DNA of 64,000 nt from the NCBI RefSeq assembly GCF_030373445.1, contig NZ_JAUCYU010000013.1, positions 1 to 64,000 on the forward strand, read 5' to 3'. A program made the translations under genes and the position numbers. The notes under the pieces were generated by a model. That model searched no databases, was not told the DNA's origin, and was given only the letters and a program-made list of their open reading frames with translations. The stretch is from Roseovarius sp. GTDB lineage: Bacteria > Pseudomonadota > Alphaproteobacteria > Rhodobacterales > Rhodobacteraceae. Numbering within the stretch: the first letter of the stretch is position 1; each line of letters opens with the position of its first letter. Shown one piece after another: positions 55,359-63,928 of the stretch.

Positions 55359-56543
55359 ATGTTCCTTCCCTTCTTCGAGAACCTGCGCAAATCCGGCCTG
55401 CCGGTGTCGCTGCGCGAATACCTGACCTTCCTCGAAGCGATGTCGGCGAACCTCGTCACCTACGACATCGAGGGCTTCTACTACCTCGCCCGCGCCGCCA
55501 TGGTGAAGGACGAGCGCCTGATCGACCGCTTCGACCAGGCCTTCGCCGCCAGCTTCGAAGGCCTCGAACAGATCAGCGCCGAGCAAGTGCTCGACGCCGT
55601 CGACCTGCCGCAGGAATGGCTGGAAAAGATGGCCGAGAAACACCTCAGCGCCGAGGAAAAGGCTGAGATCGAGGCGCTTGGCGGCTTCGACAAGCTGATG
55701 GAAACCCTGAAAGAGCGCCTCAAGGAACAGGAAGGCCGCCACCAGGGCGGCAACAAGTGGATCGGCACCGCCGGCACCTCCCCCTTCGGCGCCTATGGCT
55801 ACAACCCCGAGGGCGTGCGCATCGGCCAGAAGGAAAGCCGCCACCAGCGCGCGGTCAAGGTCTGGGACAAGCGCGAATTCCGCAATTTCGACGATTCCGT
55901 CGAGATCGGCACCCGCAACATCAAGGTCGCCCTGAAACGCCTGCGCAACTGGGCCCGCGAGGGCGCGGCGGACGAGCTTGACCTCAACGGCACCATCCGC
56001 GCCACCGCCGAGCACGGCTATCTCGACGTCAAGATGCGCCCCGAACGCCACAACGCCGTCAAGGTCCTGCTCTTCCTCGACGTCGGCGGCAGCATGGACC
56101 CCCATATCAAGGTGGTCGAGGAACTCTTCTCCGCCGCAAGGACCGAGTTCAAGCACCTCGAATACTACTACTTCCACAACTGCCTCTACGAAGGCGTCTG
56201 GCGCGACAACCGCCGCCGCTGGGATGCGCAAACCCCCACCGACGAGATCCTGCGCACCTACGGCGCCGACTACAAATGCATCTTCGTGGGCGACGCCTCC
56301 ATGTCGCCCTACGAGATCGCCTACCCCGGCGGCGCCAACGAGCACTGGAACGCCGAGGCCGGGCAGGTCTGGCTCCAGCGCGCCCGGGAACACTGGCCCC
56401 AGCACCTCTGGATCAACCCCGTGCCCGAAAAATACTGGCCCCACACCCAGTCCATCCAGATGATCCGCGAGATCTTCGAAGACCGCATGGTCCCGATGAC
56501 CCTTGCGGGGATCGAACAGGGCATGAAGGAACTGGGGCGCTGA
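55359..56543 (+). CDS. CoxE-like VWA-domain protein
   Basis: A 394-residue protein of the COG3552/CoxE type. The N-terminal helical part is followed by VLLFLDVGGSMDPHIKVVEELFSAA, a MIDAS D-x-G-x-S motif with Gly in the middle, and FVGDASMSPYEI. The C-terminal segment is long and Trp-rich. With the MoxR ATPase it should form a metal-dependent ATPase/VWA pair. The target is unknown; no CO dehydrogenase genes are nearby. Confidence 0.9.
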   Translation: MFLPFFENLRKSGLPVSLREYLTFLEAMSANLVTYDIEGFYYLARAAMVKDERLIDRFDQAFAASFEGLEQISAEQVLDAVDLPQEWLEKMAEKHLSAEEKAEIEALGGFDKLMETLKERLKEQEGRHQGGNKWIGTAGTSPFGAYGYNPEGVRIGQKESRHQRAVKVWDKREFRNFDDSVEIGTRNIKVALKRLRNWAREGAADELDLNGTIRATAEHGYLDVKMRPERHNAVKVLLFLDVGGSMDPHIKVVEELFSAARTEFKHLEYYYFHNCLYEGVWRDNRRRWDAQTPTDEILRTYGADYKCIFVGDASMSPYEIAYPGGANEHWNAEAGQVWLQRAREHWPQHLWINPVPEKYWPHTQSIQMIREIFEDRMVPMTLAGIEQGMKELGR

Positions 56544-56553
56544 ATGGCGACCG

Positions 56554-56601
56554 CTGGGGGCGCTGCCCCCAGACCCCCGGGATATTTCCGGCCAGAAGAA
56601 G
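56554..56601 (+). repeat. Dispersed hairpin + GGGATATTT element (copy 2)
   Basis: CTGGGGG-CGCTG-CCCCCAG (56554-56572) is followed by ACCCCCGGGATATTTCCGGCC and AGAAGAAG. It begins 11 bases after the VWA gene's stop, in the same orientation, matching copy 1 near 12 kb. Confidence 0.75.
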
Positions 56602-56667
56602 GGCGGGAGTGCGCCCAGTCTGCATCTCCCAGTAGACAAATCGCCCCGACCGTGAGACAGCCACCCC

Positions 56668-57609
56668 ATGACCGCGCGCAAGATCATCATCGACACCGAC
56701 CCGGGGCAGGACGACGCCGTCGCCATCCTTCTGGCACTGGCCAGCCCGGACGAGATCGAGCTGCTGGGCCTCACCTGCGTCGCCGGCAACGTGCCGCTCG
56801 AGCTCACCGCGCGCAACGCCCGCATGATCTGCGAACTGGCCGGGCGCACCGATATTCCCGTCTTCGCCGGCTGCGACCGCCCCCTCGGCCGCGACCTCGT
56901 CACCGCCGAGCATGTCCACGGCAAGACCGGCCTCGACGGCCCCGACCTGCCCGAGCCCGCCATGCCGCTGGCCGACACCCACGCCGTCGACTTCCTCGTC
57001 GACACCCTGCGCGGCGAACCCGCGGGCAGCGTCACCCTCGTGCCCATCGGCCCGCTCACCAACATCGCCGCCGCCTTCAAGGCCGCCCCGGACATCGTTG
57101 AAAAGGTTCAGGAAATCGTCCTCATGGGCGGCGCCTATTTCGAGGTCGGCAACATCACTCCGGCGGCCGAGTTCAACATCTACGTCGACCCCGACGCCGC
57201 CCATATCGTCTTCCGCGCCGGCGCGCCCATCACCGTCATGCCGCTCGACGTCACCCACAAGGCGCTCGTCACCAAGCGCCGCAACGACGCCTTCCGCGCC
57301 CTCGGCACGCCGGTCGGCGTCGCCGTGGCCGAGATGACCGATTTCTTCGAACGCTTCGACAAGGAGAAATACGGCTCCGCCGGCGCCCCCCTGCACGACC
57401 CCTGCACCGTGGCCTACCTGCTGAACCCCGACCTCTTCACCGGCCGCCACATCAATGTCGAGATCGAAACCACCTCGCCGCTCACCATGGGCATGACCGT
57501 CGCCGACTGGTGGCGCGTCACCCGCCGCCCCCCCAACGCGCTCTTCATCGGCGACCTCGACGCCGATGGCTTCTTCGACCTGCTGACGGAAAGGCTGGCC
57601 CGGCTGTGA
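56668..57609 (+). CDS. Inosine/uridine-preferring nucleoside hydrolase
   Basis: A 313-residue nucleoside hydrolase. The N-terminal IIIDTDPGQDDAVAILLAL carries the Asp cluster that holds Ca2+ and the ribose; GPLTNIAAAF and the HDPCTVAYLL segment complete the site. It splits ribonucleosides to base and ribose for salvage. It overlaps the next GNAT gene by GTGA. Confidence 0.94.
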   Translation: MTARKIIIDTDPGQDDAVAILLALASPDEIELLGLTCVAGNVPLELTARNARMICELAGRTDIPVFAGCDRPLGRDLVTAEHVHGKTGLDGPDLPEPAMPLADTHAVDFLVDTLRGEPAGSVTLVPIGPLTNIAAAFKAAPDIVEKVQEIVLMGGAYFEVGNITPAAEFNIYVDPDAAHIVFRAGAPITVMPLDVTHKALVTKRRNDAFRALGTPVGVAVAEMTDFFERFDKEKYGSAGAPLHDPCTVAYLLNPDLFTGRHINVEIETTSPLTMGMTVADWWRVTRRPPNALFIGDLDADGFFDLLTERLARL

Positions 57610-58052
57610 CCGCTCTCACCATCGCCAAGACAGACGACCTCGACCGGATCATGCGCCTCGTCGCCGATTACCACGGCGAGGAAGGCATCGACCAATCCGA
57701 AGACACCCGCCGCGCCGCCATCCTGCCACTCCTCGAAGGCTCGCCCCACGGCGTTATTTACCTGATGGGCCCCGCCCGCGCGCCGATCGGCTATGTCGTC
57801 GTCTGCTTCGGCTGGTCGATCGAGTTCGGCGGCATGGACGGCTTCGTCGACGAGATCTACGTCCGCCCCGCCGTGCGCGGCCGCGGCATCGGCACCGAAG
57901 TGCTCCACACGCTCCCCAAGGCGCTCGCCAAGGCCGGCATGAAGGCCATTCACCTCGAAGTGGGCAACGAGAACCCCCGCGCCCGCAAGCTCTACGAGAA
58001 ACTCGGCTTCCGCGCCCGCGAGGGCTACGGCATGATGACCCGCGAGCTGTAA
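57606..58052 (+). CDS. GNAT acetyltransferase
   Basis: A 148-residue GNAT enzyme. VDEIYVRPAVRGRGIGTEVLHTL is the acetyl-CoA pyrophosphate loop (R-G-x-G-x-G) and LEVGNENPRARKLYEKLGFRAREGYGMM is the C-terminal motif B. GTG 57606 overlaps the nucleoside hydrolase stop. The substrate is unknown. Confidence 0.9.
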   Translation: MTALTIAKTDDLDRIMRLVADYHGEEGIDQSEDTRRAAILPLLEGSPHGVIYLMGPARAPIGYVVVCFGWSIEFGGMDGFVDEIYVRPAVRGRGIGTEVLHTLPKALAKAGMKAIHLEVGNENPRARKLYEKLGFRAREGYGMMTREL

Positions 58053-58094
58053 CCGCCCCCTAGCCATTCGCGGCGGAACACTTATCTTTCGTCC

Positions 58095-59513
58095 ATGACC
58101 CTGACGATTCCGTTCGACAACTCCTACGCCCGCCTGCCCGCGCGCTTCTACAGCCGGCTGAACCCCATGCCGGTGAAGACGCCGCAGCTCATCCGCTTCA
58201 ACCACGCGCTGGCGGCCGAGCTGGGCATCACCCCCGGCACGGATCAGGAGATCGCGCTCGCCTTCTCCGGCAACACGCCGCCCGAGGGCGCCGACCCGCT
58301 GGCGCAGGCCTATGCCGGGCACCAGTTCGGCGGCTTCTCGCCCCAGCTGGGCGACGGCCGCGCCAACCTGCTGGGCGAGACGGTGGCGAACGGCAAACGC
58401 TACGACATCCAGCTCAAGGGCTCCGGCCCCACCCCCTATTCCCGCATGGGCGACGGCCGCAACTGGATGGGCCCCGTCCTGCGCGAATACGTCGTGTCCG
58501 AGGCGATGCACGCCCTCGGCGTCCCCACCACCCGTGCGCTGGCCGCCGTGGCCACCGGCGAACGCGTCTATCGCGAGAACGGCGGCATGCCCGGCGCCGT
58601 GCTGACCCGCGTCGCCGCCAGCCATATCCGCGTGGGCACCTTCCAGTTCTTCGCCGCCCGCCGCGACACCGAGGGGCTGCAGGCCCTCTTCGAGCACACG
58701 GTCGAGCGCCACTACCCCGGCGTCGAGACCCCCACCGACCTGCTGAACGCCGCCATCGCCCGGCAGGCGTCGCTCATCGCGCACTGGATGTCCGTGGGCT
58801 TCATCCACGGCGTCATGAACACCGACAACACCACCCTCTCGGGCGAGACCATCGACTATGGCCCCTGCGCCTTCATGGACACCTACCACCCCGACACCGT
58901 CTATTCCTCGATCGACGCGCATGGCCGCTACGCCTATTCGAACCAGCCCAACGTCATCGTCTGGAACATGGCACAACTGGCCACCGCCCTCGTGCCGCTC
59001 ATGCCCGATCAGGACGAGGCGATAGACGTCTTCACCAAGGCCGTTCACGCCATGCCCGACCAGATACAGGCCGCATGGCTGGCCCGGTTCCGCGCCAAGC
59101 TGGGTCTGGCCACCGAGGACGCGGGCGACGAGGAGCTGATCACCGGCCTCCTCCGTGCGATGGCCGAGAACCGCGCCGATTTCACCAACACCTTCCGCGC
59201 GCTGGCCACGGGGAAGGCCCGCGACCAGTTCCTCGATCCGAAAGCCTTCGACGAGTGGGAACCCCTCTGGCAGAAACGGCTCGAGGCCGAGAAGGGCGCA
59301 GAGGCCCGGATGCTTTCCGCCAACCCGGCTTTCATCCCCCGCAACCACCGCGTCGAACAGATGATCCAGGCCGCAATCCAGGGCGATTTCGCCCCGTTCG
59401 AGCGCCTGCTCGGCGTGCTGGCCAACCCGTTCGACGACCAGCCCGACGCCGCCGACCTCACCCGCCCGCCGGGGCCGTCGGAGGTCGTCCACCAGACGTT
59501 CTGCGGCACCTGA
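58095..59513 (+). CDS. selO: SelO/YdiU pseudokinase AMPylase
   Basis: A 472-residue SelO (UPF0061), a mitochondrial and bacterial pseudokinase that transfers AMP to proteins in redox control. [19 protein letters not shown] contains the Lys, RAVAATGER-type sequence (here [10 protein letters not shown]) follows, and [22 protein letters not shown] contains the metal ligands. The C-terminal Cys (FCGT) is in the position of the selenocysteine/Cys of the family. Full length. Confidence 0.95.
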   Translation: MTLTIPFDNSYARLPARFYSRLNPMPVKTPQLIRFNHALAAELGITPGTDQEIALAFSGNTPPEGADPLAQAYAGHQFGGFSPQLGDGRANLLGETVANGKRYDIQLKGSGPTPYSRMGDGRNWMGPVLREYVVSEAMHALGVPTTRALAAVATGERVYRENGGMPGAVLTRVAASHIRVGTFQFFAARRDTEGLQALFEHTVERHYPGVETPTDLLNAAIARQASLIAHWMSVGFIHGVMNTDNTTLSGETIDYGPCAFMDTYHPDTVYSSIDAHGRYAYSNQPNVIVWNMAQLATALVPLMPDQDEAIDVFTKAVHAMPDQIQAAWLARFRAKLGLATEDAGDEELITGLLRAMAENRADFTNTFRALATGKARDQFLDPKAFDEWEPLWQKRLEAEKGAEARMLSANPAFIPRNHRVEQMIQAAIQGDFAPFERLLGVLANPFDDQPDAADLTRPPGPSEVVHQTFCGT

Positions 59514-59546
59514 CCCGTTGCGCGCGCCCCAACATCTCGCGCCACA

Positions 59547-59629
59547 CCCCACCGAACGCCACATCAACACATGCGCTTACCGCCCGGAATACCGACGTGA
59601 TACCGACGTGATACCGACGCGATACCGAC
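59547..59629 (+). repeat. Header plus 11-bp ACCGAC tandem element (copy B)
   Basis: The header at 59547-59568 differs from copy A by one base. Four ACCGAC cores follow at 59591, 59602, 59613 and 59624, spaced 11 bp; the unit is ACCGACGTGAT, near-perfect in this copy. It lies between the convergent selO and VanZ-like genes. Confidence 0.8.
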
Positions 59630-59696
59630 ACCGGTTTCCCTGCAAAATATGGCCGTTAACCTGAGTCGCGCCGAATCCCTGCCGACAGGGCCCCGC

Positions 59697-60335
59697 CTAC
59701 TTCCGGCGCAGCCGCCGGAAATACCTCGGGTTGCTCCGCACGAACTCGTCGATCAGCACCGCCAGCCCGCCCCGCGCCTGCCCCTTGAGGTATCCGAACC
59801 CCGTCGCCGCCCCGATGAACGCCCCCACCGCGTCGACGATCAGGTCGCCCATCGTGTCCATCAGCCCCGATTTCTGCATGTTGAACCCGAACGCCTGGTC
59901 CATGAAGAACTCGAAGATTTCCCAGGTTGTCCCGATGGTTATGGCAAAACAGAAGGCAAAGAACGCCACCGCGATCGGCGGCGCGGCATAGCGGTCGCCC
60001 TGGAACATCATGAAGACCAGCACGAAGCCGATCAGCCCGAACCCCACGGCCGACGCGCCGTGCATCACCATGTCCCACCACCAGAAACGTTCATAGAAAT
60101 CATAGACTTCGCCAAGAAACAGCGTGGCACCCACGAAGATCACCAGCGCCGCGATGAAGCTGGGCGGCACGTGCACATCCGTCCACTTCGCCACCACCAC
60201 CGGCGCATAGGACAGGGCCAGCGTCCCCAGCGCCACGAAGGCCAGCTCCAGCCGCCCCTCCACCAGCGCGAACAGCACCACACCGGCCAGCGCCAGCCAG
60301 ATTGCCCGTGCCAGCCATGTCTGATCTGCGAACAC
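59697..60335 (-). CDS. VanZ/DUF2238-like membrane protein
   Basis: A 212-residue protein with about six membrane spans. FWWWDMVMHGASAVGFGLIGFV, then TIGTTWEIFEFFMDQAFGFNMQKSGLMDTMGDLIVDAVGAFIGA is the pattern of DUF2238/YjdF, related to VanZ-like proteins. Start GTG 60335 is likely. Function unknown. It is divergent from the next gene. Confidence 0.82.
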   Translation of the reverse strand: MFADQTWLARAIWLALAGVVLFALVEGRLELAFVALGTLALSYAPVVVAKWTDVHVPPSFIAALVIFVGATLFLGEVYDFYERFWWWDMVMHGASAVGFGLIGFVLVFMMFQGDRYAAPPIAVAFFAFCFAITIGTTWEIFEFFMDQAFGFNMQKSGLMDTMGDLIVDAVGAFIGAATGFGYLKGQARGGLAVLIDEFVRSNPRYFRRLRRK

Positions 60336-60375
60336 CGGTGATGTCTCTTTCTTTCAGAAGTACTATCTGAAGGAT

Positions 60376-61080
60376 ATGAATGGTCAAAGCTTCCGGATTG
60401 CAACCTACAACCTGCAGAAATGCGTGGGCCTCGACATGCGTCGCCGCCCCGATCGCAGCCTGTCGGTCATCGCCGCGCTCGAGGCCGATCTCGTTGTTCT
60501 GCAAGAGGCCGACAAGCGTCTGCCCCCCCGGCCCGCCGCCCTGCCCCACGACATGGCCGAGCAGGATGGCTGGCGCATCCTGCCCTTCGGCGCCCCCGGC
60601 GGCTCGCTCGGGTGGCACGGCAACACCATGCTCGCCCGTCCCGGCGTAACCCTTTGCGATACATGGCATTTAGAGCTTCCGGGGCTCGAGCCGCGCGGCG
60701 CCATCATGGCCGAGATCGACACCCCGATCGGCCCCCTGCGGGTCATCGGCGTGCATCTCGGGCTGGTCCGCCGCTACCGTCTCCTGCAACTGGCCGCGAT
60801 CCAGCGCCGGCTCCGCCGCCTGCCGCCGATGCCCACGGTCCTGGCCGGCGATTTCAACGAATGGGGCAGCGCCGCGGCCCTCGCCGCCGCCGTCGATGAC
60901 AAGCGCTTCGCCCCTACGCCCCCCAGCTACCCGGCCCCCCGCCCCGTGGCCCGGCTCGACCGCATCGCCACCTGCGACGCGCTCGTCGCCCGGGCCACCG
61001 GCACCTACGCCGCCAAGCCCGCCCACATCGCCTCCGATCACCTGCCGGTCTGGGCCGACCTCGAACGCGCGCCGCGCTAG
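60376..61080 (+). CDS. Endonuclease/exonuclease/phosphatase-family protein
   Basis: A 234-residue EEP-fold enzyme. IATYNLQKCVGLD, VVLQEAD (metal Glu), VHLGLVRRYRLLQL, LAGDFNEWG (Asp-Asn) and SDHLPVWADL (catalytic His) cover all motifs. It is shorter than ExoIII and lacks its DNA-binding loops, so a phosphodiesterase or lipid phosphatase role is possible. Starts 40 bases from the divergent membrane gene. Confidence 0.9.
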   Translation: MNGQSFRIATYNLQKCVGLDMRRRPDRSLSVIAALEADLVVLQEADKRLPPRPAALPHDMAEQDGWRILPFGAPGGSLGWHGNTMLARPGVTLCDTWHLELPGLEPRGAIMAEIDTPIGPLRVIGVHLGLVRRYRLLQLAAIQRRLRRLPPMPTVLAGDFNEWGSAAALAAAVDDKRFAPTPPSYPAPRPVARLDRIATCDALVARATGTYAAKPAHIASDHLPVWADLERAPR

Positions 61081-61149
61081 ACATCTGGCGCGCCCCGGGG
61101 CACCGTGATAGGCGCTGGCCCGCCGACCCGACATTGATGGACGCTTTTC

Positions 61150-62397
61150 ATGACCATTCTCCAGATCACCTCGCTTCTCATCGTGCTGGCCGGCGTCTTC
61201 GGGGCCATCAACTACCTGTTTTTAAAGCTCCCTTCGGCCATCGGCATCCTTGTCGTGGCGCTGCTGGCCTCCTTCGGCGTGCTGCTGACCGACGTGATCT
61301 GGCCCCAGCTCATCATCGCCGAAACCGCCCGCGACCTGATCACCTCGATCGACTTTTCCGACGCCCTGCTCGAAGGCATGCTGGGCCTCCTGCTCTTTGC
61401 CGGCGCCCTTCACGTCAAGCTGGCAGACCTGCGCGCGGAATGGCGGGCGGTCTTCCTCATGGCCACCATGGGCGTGGCGCTCTCGACCATCGTCATCGGC
61501 ACCGGCTTTCATTGGCTGACCGGCATGCCGCTGATCGTCGCGCTGGTGTTCGGCGCGCTGATCTCGCCCACCGACCCGGTCGCCGTCCTGGGCGTCCTGC
61601 GCGAGGCGAACCTGCGCAAGTCCCTGGAAACAAAGATCGCCGGCGAATCCCTCTTCAATGACGGGGTGGGCTACGTGGTCTTCCTCGTGCTGGTGGGCCT
61701 CGCCTTTCCCGGCGACGACCACCACGCCAGCGGGCTTCAGGGCGCCGCCCTTCTCTTCGTGCAGGAAGCCCTCGGCGGCGCCGTCCTCGGCCTTGTCCTC
61801 GGCTGGCTCACCTTCCGCGTGATGCGCCTGATCGACGACTATTCGCTCGAGGTCCTGCTCACCCTCGGCCTCGCCTTCGGCGGCTACGAACTGGCCGTCT
61901 TCCTCCACGTCTCGGCCCCCATCATGGCGGTCTGCGCCGGTCTCCTGATCGGCGAAGTCGGCGCCAAGCACGGCATGAGCGAGGAAACCCGCGACTATGT
62001 CGACGCCTTCTGGAAACTGGTCGACGAGATCCTCAACGCCGTCCTCTTCCTGATGATCGGGTTCGAGGTCTTCGCCGTGGCCTTCGAGGTCGATTTCCTG
62101 CTCGCCGGCGTCCTCTCCATCGGTCTTGCGCTGCTGGGCCGGCTGGCCGCCGTGGCGGTGCCCGTGCTCATCCTGCGCCCCTTCCGCACCTTCTCCCCCG
62201 GCGTCGTGCCGATCATGACATGGGGCGGGCTCAAAGGCGGCATCTCGGTCGCGCTGGCGCTCTCGCTGCCCGACAATGAATGGAAACCCCTGATCCTGAC
62301 GGCCACCTATATCGTCGTGATCTTCTCGATCATCGTGCAGGGGCTGACCGTCAGCAAACTGGCCAACCGCGTCGGCCGCGAGCCCGACCTGGTCTGA
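61150..62397 (+). CDS. CPA1-type Na+/H+ antiporter (NhaP-like)
   Basis: A 415-residue antiporter with about 12-13 membrane spans. ALISPTDPVAVLGVL and IAGESLFNDGVGYVVFL (the N-D motif of electroneutral CPA1 exchangers) are present, with MTWGGLKGGISVALALSLP near the end. It moves Na+ or K+ out against H+, fitting a marine life. Short cytosolic C-terminus. Confidence 0.93.
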   Translation: MTILQITSLLIVLAGVFGAINYLFLKLPSAIGILVVALLASFGVLLTDVIWPQLIIAETARDLITSIDFSDALLEGMLGLLLFAGALHVKLADLRAEWRAVFLMATMGVALSTIVIGTGFHWLTGMPLIVALVFGALISPTDPVAVLGVLREANLRKSLETKIAGESLFNDGVGYVVFLVLVGLAFPGDDHHASGLQGAALLFVQEALGGAVLGLVLGWLTFRVMRLIDDYSLEVLLTLGLAFGGYELAVFLHVSAPIMAVCAGLLIGEVGAKHGMSEETRDYVDAFWKLVDEILNAVLFLMIGFEVFAVAFEVDFLLAGVLSIGLALLGRLAAVAVPVLILRPFRTFSPGVVPIMTWGGLKGGISVALALSLPDNEWKPLILTATYIVVIFSIIVQGLTVSKLANRVGREPDLV

Positions 62398-62408
62398 GGA
62401 GGCCGCCC

Positions 62409-63248
62409 ATGACCGCCTATGTCGTCTACGACGTCTTCACCGACACCCGCTTCGGCGGCAATCAACTGGCCGTCTTTCCCGACGCCACCGACCTGCCCGA
62501 GACCGACCTGCAGGCCATCGCGGCCGAGTTCAACTTTTCCGAGGTCACCCTCGTCTATCCGCCCGAAGACCCGGCCCACACCGCCCGCGTCCGCATCTTC
62601 ACGCCCACGATGGAGATCCCCTTCGCCGGCCACCCGGTGATCGGCACCGCCATCGCGCTCTCCGATGCGGGCCACGGGCCGGAGATGATGCTGGAACTGG
62701 GCGTCGGCCCCCTGTCCTGTAGGGTCGAAAACGGCACCGCCGCCTTCACCACCGAGGCGACGCTGGAGGTGCTGGCCACGCCCGACCCCGCCCTCGTCGC
62801 CCGCGCCCTCGGCCTGCAACCCTCTGATATCGCCGCCGAAACCCATCCGCCCACCATGGCCACCCTCGGCCTGCCATTCACCATCACCCAGCTTGCCAGC
62901 CGCGCCGCCCTCTCCGCCTGCCAGACCGATATCGCGGCTTTCCGCGAAGGCGCCAAAACCCATCCCGGCGGGCTCGATTTCGCGCAATTCGCGTATGTCC
63001 GCGAGGGCGACACCGTGCATGCCCGCATGTTCGCCCCGCTCGACAACATCCCCGAGGACCCGGCCACCGGCAGCGCCTGCGCCACCCTTGCGGCTCTCCT
63101 CGCCAAGGCCCTGGGAAAAGACCTCTCCCTTATCGTCCACCAGGGGGAGGATATGGGCCGACCCAGCCGCATCGCCCTGCAAACCGACCGCACCCGCGTC
63201 ACCGTGTCGGGCGCGGCCGTGAAAGTCATGGAAGGCCGCCTCCTCTGA
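62409..63248 (+). CDS. PhzF-family isomerase-like protein
   Basis: A 279-residue PhzF-like protein. FTDTRFGGNQLAVF, FNFSEVTLVYPPE (catalytic Glu), PFAGHPVIGTA and the mirrored second half with PEDPATGSACATLAALLA are family features. Apart from PhzF itself, most have unknown substrates; no phenazine genes are nearby. It starts 11 bases after the antiporter gene. Confidence 0.92.
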   Translation: MTAYVVYDVFTDTRFGGNQLAVFPDATDLPETDLQAIAAEFNFSEVTLVYPPEDPAHTARVRIFTPTMEIPFAGHPVIGTAIALSDAGHGPEMMLELGVGPLSCRVENGTAAFTTEATLEVLATPDPALVARALGLQPSDIAAETHPPTMATLGLPFTITQLASRAALSACQTDIAAFREGAKTHPGGLDFAQFAYVREGDTVHARMFAPLDNIPEDPATGSACATLAALLAKALGKDLSLIVHQGEDMGRPSRIALQTDRTRVTVSGAAVKVMEGRLL

Positions 63249-63323
63249 CCCGCCGATAAAATCTGGCCAACACGCCGCGAACCGGCTATCCAACGGGCCC
63301 ACGAGTCGCAAAAGATCGAGCCG

Positions 63324-63737
63324 ATGACCGAGACCATCACCGAGCGTTGCGAGGCCAAGGGCCTGCGGATGACCGGCCAGCGCCGCACAATTGCCGGCGT
63401 GCTGGAAGACTCCGACGATCACCCCGATGTGGAAGAGCTCTACGCCCGCGCCTCGGGCCGCGATCCGAACATCTCCATCGCCACGGTCTACCGGACCGTG
63501 AAGCTGTTCGAGGAAGCCGGTATTCTCGAAAAGGTCGAATTCGGCGACGGCCGCGCCCGCTATGAAGACGCCGAGCGCGACCACCACGACCACCTGATCG
63601 ACCTGCAATCCGGCGAGGTCATCGAGTTCGTCGATGCCGAGATCGAGGCGCTTCAGGAAAGGATCGCCAACAAGCTCGGTTACAAGCTCAAGGGCCACAA
63701 GCTCGAACTGTACGGCGTGCCGCTCAAGAAGTCCTGA
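63324..63737 (+). CDS. Fur-family regulator
   Basis: A 137-residue Fur-family protein. The helix-turn-helix (MTGQRRTIAGVLEDSDDHPDVEELYARA, NISIATVYRTVKLFEEAGILEK) is followed by the HHDHLIDLQSGEVIEF metal site. The structural Cys pair of E. coli Fur is absent (Asp in place of Cys); the only Cys is Cys9. This is the alphaproteobacterial Fur/Mur type, which may respond to Mn or Fe. The C-terminal part is basic. Confidence 0.93.
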   Translation: MTETITERCEAKGLRMTGQRRTIAGVLEDSDDHPDVEELYARASGRDPNISIATVYRTVKLFEEAGILEKVEFGDGRARYEDAERDHHDHLIDLQSGEVIEFVDAEIEALQERIANKLGYKLKGHKLELYGVPLKKS

Positions 63738-63770
63738 GCCGTCTGGCCCTTCACATTCGCGCGCCGTAGG

Positions 63771-63788
63771 GTGGGTTCCAACCCACCG
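63771..63788. repeat. GGTGGGTT...AACCCACC hairpin (copy 2)
   Basis: An 8-bp perfect inverted repeat with a two-base centre, 33 bases past the Fur-like gene. It matches the hairpin at 14,261. There is no T-run. Confidence 0.6.
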
Positions 63789-63928
63789 TCCAACCCCGAT
63801 CACATCCTCCGAACAACCCCTTCCGACGCGCCAACGCCCGGCCCTCACGCCCGGTGTTGCTGCTGACGCCAATGGTCACTATAGGCGGTTTCGTGCGGCA
63901 TCCCGCCGCAGCGAGGGAAAGGCACCCC

